Positions 1 to 6,400 of a DNA stretch of 10,630 bases are shown here, piece by piece. Below the pieces are notes generated by a model. That model ran no database searches. It was given only the letters and a program-made list of their open reading frames with translations, and was not told the DNA's origin. The stretch is from Methanomassiliicoccales archaeon (GTDB lineage: Archaea > Thermoplasmatota > Thermoplasmata > SG8-5). A program made the position numbers and the translations under genes. The stretch spans positions 1 through 10,630 of the forward strand of contig DAOVXH010000042.1 of assembly GCA_030636255.1 (NCBI GenBank). The letters run 5' to 3'. Positions within the stretch are counted from its first letter, which is position 1; every line of letters begins with the position of its first letter.

Positions 1-1211
1 CACTACTCATACCTGAGAATGAATTTCTGAAGGAAGCAGATCATATCAAGGGCTTTAGTGCAGAAGTTTTCTGGGTCACCCATGCTGGTGAGAACAAGCT
101 GGATATTCCTTTACTTCTAAGACCAACAAGCGAGACTGCCATGTATCCAATGTTCTCTTTATGGATACGGTCACATGCTGATTTGCCTCTAAAAACATAC
201 CAGCTGGTAAATGTTTTCAGATACGAGACAAAGCAGACCAGGGCCTTCATCCGAATGAGAGAAATTCATTTCTTTGAATCCCACACTTGTCACGTTGATT
301 TTGAAGATGCTGAAAAGCAGATTGCAGAAAATCTTGGAATCATGAAAAGACTGGCAAGTAAATTATGCCTTCCTTATGTGCTGTGCAAGAGGCCGGACTG
401 GGACAAGTTTGCCGGAGCTTTCTATACCATTGGAATTGATTCATTAATGCCTACTGGCCGCACTCTTCAAATGGGAAGTATTCATCAGTACAAGGAGAAC
501 TTTTCAAGGCCTTATGACATCAAATACGAGGATGATAATGGCCAACACCAGTATGCTCACCAGACAACATATGGCATGAGCGAGAGAATTCTTGGCGCTC
601 TAATCTCACTTCACAATGATGATAAGGGTATTATTTTACCGCCGGACATTGCACCTATCCAGATTGTAATTGTACCTATAGTTTCAAAGCAGGAACCCGA
701 AATTGTGGAAAATAAATGCAAGGAAATCTATGAAGAGCTCAAGAAGGCAGGTTTCAGGATGCATTATGATGACAGGGACCTTAGGCCAGGTAACAAGTAC
801 TATAGCTGGGAGCTGAAAGGTGTACCTCTGAGAATCGAGCTTGGCGCAAGGGACATTCAAAATGGCGTAATAACCACAGCAAGGCGTGATTCTGGCGAGA
901 AGAGCCAGATACCATTTGACAATATGGTTGACGGCATCAAGGAACAGCTTCTGGCAGTTCAGGAAAACCTTTTTGCAAGGGCAAAGAAGCAGCTTGACGA
1001 ATCTATGTTTGAATTAAACGACCTTTCAGATGCAAAGCCTGGCATTAATATAATGGGCTGGTGCGGTGAAGAGGATTGCGGGCATCAGATTGAAAATGCA
1101 ACTGAAATGGCTGTGCTTGGAGTACCTGTAGAAAAAGAACCAGTCTCTGGAAATTGTATAGTTTGCGGTAAACCTACTGATACTACAATATATGTGGCAA
1201 AAACGTACTAA
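1..1211 (+). CDS. proS: Prolyl-tRNA synthetase, archaeal/eukaryote-like type, 5' partial
   Basis: This class II synthetase activates proline with ATP and charges tRNA-Pro in the cytoplasm. The reading frame is open from the left edge (first full codon at base 3), so the ATG at 141 is internal; 402 residues are visible, with roughly the first 80 missing by comparison with the usual ~480 aa. Visible marks are WVTHAG and the substrate-pocket string RPTSET upstream of base 141, class II motif 2 (FRYETKQTRAF, near 213-245), motif 3 (YGMSERILGAL, near 570-603), the linker DDKGIILPPDIAPIQ, and the anticodon-binding domain with WELKGVPLRIELGARDI. The C-terminus has the zinc-binding domain of the archaeal form (Cys-x4-Cys in WCGEEDCG and Cys-x2-Cys in NCIVCG) and ends in the characteristic Tyr. 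The bacterial form, with its insertion editing domain, is excluded. It converges on the next gene with a 24-nt gap. No frameshift is seen. Confidence 0.97.
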   Translation, partial: LLIPENEFLKEADHIKGFSAEVFWVTHAGENKLDIPLLLRPTSETAMYPMFSLWIRSHADLPLKTYQLVNVFRYETKQTRAFIRMREIHFFESHTCHVDFEDAEKQIAENLGIMKRLASKLCLPYVLCKRPDWDKFAGAFYTIGIDSLMPTGRTLQMGSIHQYKENFSRPYDIKYEDDNGQHQYAHQTTYGMSERILGALISLHNDDKGIILPPDIAPIQIVIVPIVSKQEPEIVENKCKEIYEELKKAGFRMHYDDRDLRPGNKYYSWELKGVPLRIELGARDIQNGVITTARRDSGEKSQIPFDNMVDGIKEQLLAVQENLFARAKKQLDESMFELNDLSDAKPGINIMGWCGEEDCGHQIENATEMAVLGVPVEKEPVSGNCIVCGKPTDTTIYVAKTY

Positions 1212-1215
1212 ACAA

Positions 1216-1240
1216 TCTGGCCTAAACCAGAATGTTTATT
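1216..1240. terminator. Hairpin plus T-rich tract between convergent genes
   Basis: A 5-bp inverted repeat, TCTGG (1216-1220) and CCAGA (1227-1231), encloses the loop CCTAAA and is followed by the T-rich GTTTATTT. It fills the gap between the proS stop (1211) and the stop of the small membrane protein gene (1236), so it probably ends proS transcription. The minus side lacks a clear T-run. The stem is short; the call rests on position and on a near-identical copy at 8070-8083 in the other convergent gap. Confidence 0.45.
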
Positions 1241-1457
1241 TCTGGCCCTTGATGGAATAAAGCAGAATACCAACAAGCCCAAAGCCGCAGAACATCATTG
1301 TTACTGCATATATACCAAGGTTTTCCCTGGCAAAGAAGTTCCAGGAACCGTACATGAAGCCCCATGATACATAGATAATCAGACCTATGGCTAGAAGAGC
1401 AGAGTAAAAGCTCAGCATGTATTTTTTTGGTATTTCAACCTGTGTTTCGTCTGGCAT
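1236..1457 (-). CDS. Small two-helix membrane protein, unknown function
   Basis: I do not recognise the family. From the ATG at 1457 the product is 73 residues: a short polar N-terminus (MPDETQVEIPKK), a first hydrophobic helix at about residues 13-37 (YMLSFYSALLAIGLIIYVSW and following), a polar turn with an Arg-Glu-Asn (residues 44-46), a second helix at about 47-69 (LGIYAVTMMFCGFGLVGILL), and a short basic end (KGQK). This predicts an integral membrane hairpin. The reading frame also has an ATG at 1469 that would add MCRR, but a TATA box at 1479-1486 lies at -29 to -22 from the 1457 ATG, the normal archaeal position for a leaderless transcript starting on that codon, whereas it is too close to 1469. 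No Shine-Dalgarno is seen before either start, which agrees. The gene is divergent from the SAP/zinc-ribbon gene and convergent with proS. That it is a real gene is supported by the promoter and composition, not by homology. Confidence 0.7.
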   Translation of the reverse strand: MPDETQVEIPKKYMLSFYSALLAIGLIIYVSWGFMYGSWNFFARENLGIYAVTMMFCGFGLVGILLYSIKGQK

Positions 1458-1477
1458 CCTCCGGCACATTATGGATA

Positions 1478-1487
1478 TTATATAAAA
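1478..1487 (-). promoter_or_regulatory. TATA box of the small membrane protein gene
   Basis: Read on the minus strand this is TTTTATATAA, a near-consensus archaeal TATA box, preceded by TAAGAC in the BRE position. Its spacing of about 26 nt from box centre to the ATG at 1457 predicts a leaderless mRNA. A TAGTTTACA element (1494-1502 read in reverse) lies 6 nt upstream. Confidence 0.65.
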
Positions 1488-1493
1488 GTCTTA

Positions 1494-1514
1494 TGTAAAC
1501 TATATCTTAGCTAT
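1494..1514 (+). repeat. TGTAAAC...AGCTAT motif, copy 1
   Basis: TGTAAACTA at 1494-1502 followed by AGCTAT at 1509-1514. The first 9 bases are the exact reverse complement of 1671-1679 (TAGTTTACA). The copy abuts the promoter of the minus-strand membrane protein gene. It could be an operator half-site or one end of a small decayed element; no flanking target duplication is visible. Confidence 0.5.
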
Positions 1515-1529
1515 GAATTAAAGATTACG

Positions 1530-1620
1530 TGTAGGGGGTGTCCGCCATATACCGTGCATGTATGAGCACATTAACTCGAAATTGTTTGTATTTCGAGAAA
1601 ATAGGTGTATGGCTAATTTT
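1530..1620 (+). ncRNA. Candidate small structured RNA (nested stems plus T-run)
   Basis: Three stems can be drawn by hand. P1 pairs 1544-1553 (GCCATATACC) with 1604-1613 (GGTGTATGGC), 10 consecutive pairs including one G-U that is a mismatch in DNA but pairs in RNA. P2 pairs GTGC 1554-1557 with GCAC 1566-1569. P3 pairs CTCGAAAT 1575-1582 with ATTTCGAG 1590-1597 around a 7-nt loop. Together they make a three-way junction with A-rich joints (ATTAA, AAAATA). Directly after P1 comes TAATTTTTG, which could terminate an archaeal transcript, and CTATATCTT at 1500-1508 could be a TATA box for a start near 1530. No box C/D, H/ACA, SRP, RNase P or known riboswitch signature is seen. No reading frame of use covers it. 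The alternative is a palindromic DNA element without transcription; the ends given are guesses. Confidence 0.33.
1575..1597. repeat. Perfect 8-bp inverted repeat with 7-nt loop
   Basis: CTCGAAAT (1575-1582) and ATTTCGAG (1590-1597) are perfect reverse complements around TGTTTGT. It is the most stable local hairpin in the intergenic region and forms P3 of the candidate RNA. It has no T-run immediately after it (the next bases are AAAATA), so it is not itself a terminator. Confidence 0.6.
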
Positions 1621-1679
1621 TGTAAACATACAGCTATATATTATTCACATAAATATTCATTTATAGCTGGTAGTTTACA
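1621..1679. repeat. Long imperfect inverted repeat, 18-bp arms (motif copies 2 and 3)
   Basis: The left arm TGTAAACATACAGCTATA (1621-1638) and the right arm TATAGCTGGTAGTTTACA (1662-1679) match as reverse complements at 15 of 18 positions, in two uninterrupted blocks of 7 (TGTAAAC) and 8 (CAGCTATA), around a 23-nt A+T-rich centre. The right arm ends 10 nt before the probable TATA box of the downstream gene. The block structure with a variable 3-base spacer suggests conserved protein-contact positions more than a simple RNA stem. Arms of this kind could also be the ends of a small mobile element remnant. Confidence 0.6.
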
Positions 1680-1689
1680 GCAAAAATGA

Positions 1690-1697
1690 TTTAATAC
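1690..1697 (+). promoter_or_regulatory. Probable TATA box of the SAP/zinc-ribbon gene
   Basis: TTTAATAC preceded by the A-rich CAAAAATGA, which would serve as BRE. A start about 26 nt from its centre would fall near 1719-1720 and give a leader of about 38 nt carrying a Shine-Dalgarno. CATATAC at 1705-1711 is a second possibility with a start near 1734. Confidence 0.4.
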
Positions 1698-1743
1698 TGG
1701 CATTCATATACTTGTCCTGAAGATTACCCATCTGTTAAATGAT

Positions 1744-1752
1744 GGGGAGGGT
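1744..1752 (+). promoter_or_regulatory. Strong Shine-Dalgarno fixing the start at 1758
   Basis: GGGGAGGGTG-type purine run ending 5-6 nt before the ATG at 1758, a good match to the archaeal anti-SD complement GGAGGTG. It shows this mRNA has a leader, unlike the divergent gene, and fixes the start codon. Confidence 0.7.
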
Positions 1753-1757
1753 GCTTA

Positions 1758-3353
1758 ATGGGAACTGGAAAACCTTTGTCCAAATTGAAAGTTTCTGATT
1801 TGAAGAAACTGGCTGCAAACCTTGAATTATCATTGACTGGCAAGGAGAAAAAAGATAATTTTATTTCATTGATTGAGGAAACAATCAATGCCAAATTAAA
1901 GTCTCTGACAGTCAGTGACCTGAAGGCATTTGCCAGTGATTTTGAAATAGACCTGGGCGGGGCAAAAAAGAAAACCGAACTTGTGGAGGTCATTGGCAGT
2001 AATATTACCGATGAATCCATCAATGTACTATTTGAAATTGGCCAGCAGGCAGAGCCACCTGAAGACGTTTCACTTGAAGAAATAGGCGAGGAACTGGTTG
2101 AGGTTGAGAAGGACCTTGAAGAAGTTGTTCACAAGCTGGAAGCGGAAGCTACCCCAGACATGGCAGATATCTATGAGATAGACCAGAAACTGGCTGATGT
2201 GGTAAAACAGGACATTGATTCAACCAATGTGGCCAGCATGCTTGATATGGGCCGGGTTAAATTCCTTGACAGAAAATATGTGGAAAGCATGACAATGCTC
2301 ATGGAGGCCACTAAATCCTGCCATCTGTTCTATGAAAATTATAATGATGTCACACATGCCTTTGTTATTCTTTCGGCTGAGAAGATACTGGAAGAGTGCC
2401 GTCAGGCAGAATCCAATGATGAGAATGCAGCAGACGCATTAATCCATGCCAAGAGAACTTTCCCCCAGGGCGGCAAGAAAAGGGAAGATGCAATTAATGA
2501 ACTTTCAAATATTGCCAATAATGTCTATCGTGAAGAGGTCATATACCTGGAAGAGAAAATGGCCTTTGTTGAACCCCTGATAAATGCAATGCGTGTGCAG
2601 GGTGTTGATGTTTTCAATGCAGAACGATACCTTCACAGAGCCAGGGAAGCCTTCCTTGTGGGAGAACTTTCTTCGGTTCATATTCACCTTGAACGGTCAC
2701 AGAACAATGCCGAAGAGTCCAAGGATGTATGGATAAACGAAATTGGCAATGATATTCCCAGAGTTAATTCAATAATTCAGCAGGCAAAGGATTTGGGCGC
2801 AGATATCTCAGGCGCTGAAAAACATCTGGAACAGGCCAGGGGCGCCTTTGAGAATGAAGATTATTCATTATGTTCGGAACTGAAGAAGATGGCAGAGCGA
2901 AAGGCAATGGAGAGCCAGCACTCACAAATCCAGAAAGCAGCACAACTGGAGCGGGACAAACTCGGGGACGCAGACAAAATACTGGCAGCCCTGTATCCTC
3001 TTGTTCGAGAGGCCGATGCCTATGGCCTCAATACACAGATGATTAATTCCACAATGACCAATGCCAGAAATGCATTGATAAATAATGATTATGTGAATGC
3101 CCTAACTTATGCCAGGGAGGCAGAAAACCAGTCCAAGCCAATATGGTCCCAGGTAAGGGCACAGCGCGAGACTATTATGTCCAGCGGCCAGCCATTGAAA
3201 CCCTGCCAGACATGCAATGTGCCAGGCATCACTGTCCTTGGAAATGGAAAGGCAGTCTGCGCAAACTGCGGAATGGTCTATGATGTGCAGGTGAAAAATT
3301 CATCTGGCGGCAAGAAGAAGAAGGGCAAGAAAAGCTGGAACCCTCTGAAGTAG
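1758..3353 (+). CDS. SAP-like / helical-repeat / zinc-ribbon protein, unknown function
   Basis: A 531-aa soluble protein that I cannot assign to a named family. Residues ~8-42 (LKVSDLKKLAANLEL...) and ~47-81 (LKSLTVSDLKAFASDFEIDL...) are two tandem SAP- or Rho-N-like helix-turn-helix motifs with basic turns (GKEKK, GGAKKK), typical of nucleic-acid contact. An acidic Glu-rich stretch (~95-135) follows. Residues ~160-475 are almost all helical, with TPR-like units marked by a small-residue/Asp-Tyr pattern such as ARGAFENEDYSLC, AREAFLVGELSSV and ARNALINNDYVNALTYAREAE. Cys483, Cys486, Cys501 and Cys504 form a zinc ribbon (CQTC, CANC). The last 15 residues are Lys-rich (GGKKKKGKKSWNPLK). No signal peptide or membrane segment is seen. 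The SAP motifs, ribbon and basic tail point to a cytoplasmic DNA- or RNA-binding scaffold; this is inference. It has its own leader and promoter and is divergent from the small membrane protein gene. Confidence 0.9.
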   Translation: MGTGKPLSKLKVSDLKKLAANLELSLTGKEKKDNFISLIEETINAKLKSLTVSDLKAFASDFEIDLGGAKKKTELVEVIGSNITDESINVLFEIGQQAEPPEDVSLEEIGEELVEVEKDLEEVVHKLEAEATPDMADIYEIDQKLADVVKQDIDSTNVASMLDMGRVKFLDRKYVESMTMLMEATKSCHLFYENYNDVTHAFVILSAEKILEECRQAESNDENAADALIHAKRTFPQGGKKREDAINELSNIANNVYREEVIYLEEKMAFVEPLINAMRVQGVDVFNAERYLHRAREAFLVGELSSVHIHLERSQNNAEESKDVWINEIGNDIPRVNSIIQQAKDLGADISGAEKHLEQARGAFENEDYSLCSELKKMAERKAMESQHSQIQKAAQLERDKLGDADKILAALYPLVREADAYGLNTQMINSTMTNARNALINNDYVNALTYAREAENQSKPIWSQVRAQRETIMSSGQPLKPCQTCNVPGITVLGNGKAVCANCGMVYDVQVKNSSGGKKKKGKKSWNPLK

Positions 3354-3379
3354 TGTAGCGGGTTAGATTATAGAAATTG

Positions 3380-3386
3380 TTATAAG
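3380..3386 (+). promoter_or_regulatory. Possible TATA box of the beta-helix protein gene
   Basis: TTATAAG in the 65-nt gap after the preceding stop at 3353. A start about 26 nt from its centre would fall near 3409, giving a very short leader that just includes the Shine-Dalgarno. TTATAGAAA at 3368-3376 is an alternative with a start near 3397. No hairpin terminator is seen after the upstream gene, so read-through is also possible. Confidence 0.35.
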
Positions 3387-3407
3387 CTGATATTTTAATC
3401 ATCGTTC

Positions 3408-3415
3408 AGGTGGAT
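3408..3415 (+). promoter_or_regulatory. Shine-Dalgarno deciding ATG 3419 over GTG 3410
   Basis: AGGTGGAT resembles the anti-SD complement (GGAGGTGAT) and ends its GGTG core 6 nt before the ATG at 3419. The in-frame GTG at 3410 is part of this site. Starting at 3419 puts Lys-Arg at positions 2-3 of the signal peptide, whereas the GTG start would put Asp-Glu there. Confidence 0.6.
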
Positions 3416-3418
3416 GAG

Positions 3419-6400
3419 ATGAAAAGGGTGGCTACAATAATCCTATGTGCATTTCTGATTTTTAGCTCTGGCTTTGTGTTTTTTGATGCGGAAGAAGTGG
3501 CTGAAGGGAAGGAACTTATTCAGGATGATACAAATTACATTTTCAGTGAGCCATTTAGAATTGACTCAAATGCGGATTTTCTTACGTCGCCAAAGGTGAG
3601 TGGTGGTGACGGCAGCGAGGGAAATCCCTGGATTATTGAGAACTATGAGGTTGATGGTACTGGATATGGTTATTGTATCTATATTGGGAACACCACAGAT
3701 TATTTTGAGGTGAGGGATTCCAGATTACAATACGCGAGCGGCATCAATAGTTTTCCATTTTTCTCAGATGCAGGAATGATATTATTCAATGTCCAAAATG
3801 GGACATTCAAAAATAACACAGTTTTTTCAAATGACTGGTATGGTGTTTATCTGGATTTATGCAATAATATGAACATTTTAAACAACACAGTCTCCTCAAA
3901 TGTGGAAATCGGGTTATGTCTTATCAATTCTAACACTAACATCATTGCCAACAACATTGCTACGAATAATATATGGAACACTGAGATCCTTCTCGCCTCC
4001 TCAAATAGCAATATGGTAATCAATAATTCAGTTTCTAACAATGGCATAGGTATAGAGGTCTCATCAAGTGACTGGAATAACATATCTAATAACACCGCAA
4101 CTGGAACTTCTTATGGGATAGAGTTGCGCTCAGGGTCCGAACACAATAATGTGACCTATAACGAATTGACAGACAATGGCAACGGTGTTTTTATAGACGC
4201 ATCCAGCTATAACTACGTCGCTAACAATAGTGCCTCTGGAACTCTCGGGGCAGCAGGGATAGTCGTTCGCCTGACCTCCTCGGTGAACAACACGATTGTA
4301 AATAACACGATCAATGTCGACCAAGATGCTATAACCATTTCATGGTCCAGCGGTAATATAATCAATAAAAATATCGTATCAAATGGATACCGAGGGATAA
4401 TTGCTTCATATTCCCACAATAACACCTTGGACGGTAATGTATTGACCAATACCAGTCGAGGCCTCATGCTCTCCTATTCAAGAAACATAGTGTTGACCAA
4501 TAATACAATGGTCAATGATGGAATCTATGTTGAAGGTGATACATTAGCACGCTGGAATTCCAATCAGATAGATAGCACGAACATGATAAATGACAAACCA
4601 GTAATCTTCTGGAAGGATCAAGTCGGAGGGACGGTTCCAGAAGGAGCTGGCATGGTCATCCTTGCCAATTGCTCAGGCGTTACAATAGAGAAGCAGGAGT
4701 TGAGACATGGAAATACAGGTATTCAGCTTGGCTTTTGCGATAATAACACTATTGTGAACAATTCATTGGATTCTAACAATTGGTATGGAGCCTGGCTGTA
4801 TGGCTCATATGATAATTTGATATGTAGCAACAACTTTGACAACAATACCTTCCAGGCCTTCGATCACAACGGAGCAAATCGATGGAATAATAGCTATCCA
4901 GAAGGAGGCAATTATTGGAATGATTACACTGGTTCAGATAATTTCAATGGGCCAGGCCAGGACATAGCTGGCGGTGATGGTATCGGAGACCTGCCCTACA
5001 ATGACACAACTGGACAGGGCATTGCAGGAGGTTCGAGTAGTGAAGATAAATTCCCATTGATGAGTCCTGTTTATATCGGCGATTATATACCACACCTCCC
5101 GATTCGAATAAACAACAACTCTGATTTCGACCCAGCCCATGGAATCACCAACGGCAGTGGCACCCTGGCGGATCCCTGGATTATCGAGGGCTGGGACATC
5201 AATGGAGATGGATACGGGTACTGCATCTATGTAGGCAACACAACTGACTATTATGTGATTCGTAACTGCAGCCTGCATGACGCTGATGGAGGGTCGGGGA
5301 TGTGGCCCTGGTGGTTCGAATCATGTATTAGCATGCACAATACCACCAATGCCTTGATATCCAACAATACTATCTTTGGGGCAAACATATGCGGTATGGA
5401 AATTACCCAGTCTTGTGGTAATCGGATAGAGAACAATACTGTCCACGATAATATGATAGGAATCGACCTCTACGAAGACTCGGACAACAATACTCTATGG
5501 GGCAATACATTTTACAATCAGGATTATTACGATATTTCTCCCTGGATGTGCAGGAATGTCACCCTGAGGAGCAATGTGATGACCAGTTGTGTTTCACTTT
5601 TGGGAAATGATGTGGCTTACTGGAACACCCATGATATCGACGACAGCAACCTGGTGAACGGCCTACCCGTAATCTATGTCAAGAACCAGATATCGGGAGC
5701 AGCCCCAACAAATGGAGGGCAGGTAATACTTGCGAACTGTAGCGGAGTGACCGTTATACATCACAATGTCTCTGGCGGGATAACTTTGGGGTATTGCGAT
5801 AACATACTCATCACCGAGGTCAATACCACTGATTGTTTTTATGGCATATACATAGTCGCCAGTCACAATAACACAGTATTCAACACACAGTCCTGGAAAG
5901 ATTATCGCTCTGTGGTCCTCGCAAGTAATGCTGTGGACAATCTGGTCTATCACAATGAATTTAAAGAGTATGAGAAGCCTTCTGCTGACGATGGTACAAA
6001 CAATTCTTGGGACAATGGGTACCCGGATGGGGGCAATTATTGGTCCAATTACTCTGGCTCGGATGTATTTACAGGCATTGGCCAGGATGTTTCCGGGGCA
6101 GATGGGATAGGCGACACACCATACACAGAATTCGTTGGTACAACCGTGGCACAGGACAATTATCCCCTGATGTATCCCATATCTCTGGAGGACACCACAC
6201 CGCCAGTGTCCTCAGTGAACACAATTACGCCTTACTGGCACACCTCACCCCCTATGACTATCACTGCCATGGTGACTGAGGCTGAAACTGCTGTGAGCAA
6301 TGTCACACTCTGGTACAGACACTGCACTGACAATATTACATGGGGTGACTGGACTCATTATGATGTAGATGTTGCAGACCCCTGGGAATGGAGCTTTAAT

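Noticed and set aside
41..250. 69-aa open frame on the minus strand opposite proS
   Set aside because: It overlaps the conserved proS region carrying RPTSET and motif 2; no independent evidence.
1544..1613. tRNA gene or known riboswitch
   Set aside because: There is no acceptor stem with T-loop GTTC-type sequence, no anticodon arm of the right geometry, and no purine, TPP, SAM, fluoride or cobalamin riboswitch core that I can find.
1494..1679. Insertion sequence with transposase
   Set aside because: The ends are inverted repeats, but the 186 bp encode no protein of note and no target-site duplication flanks them. Kept only as a possible decayed or non-autonomous element in the findings.
3410..3421. 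GTG at 3410 as start of the surface protein
   Set aside because: It lies inside the Shine-Dalgarno AGGTGGAT and would put Asp-Glu at the head of the signal peptide. A leaderless GTG start with the TATA at 3380-3386 remains a weak alternative, since the spacing would also fit.
4934..5278. 114-aa open frame on the minus strand within the surface protein gene
   Set aside because: It is antisense to a strongly supported coding region, has no promoter or Shine-Dalgarno, and its composition is that of a reversed Asn/Asp/Gly-rich repeat gene.
3419..6190. CRISPR-like or tandem DNA repeats in the Asn-rich region
   Set aside because: The repetition is at the protein level (beta-helix rungs) with irregular spacing and no conserved direct repeat plus unique spacer structure.
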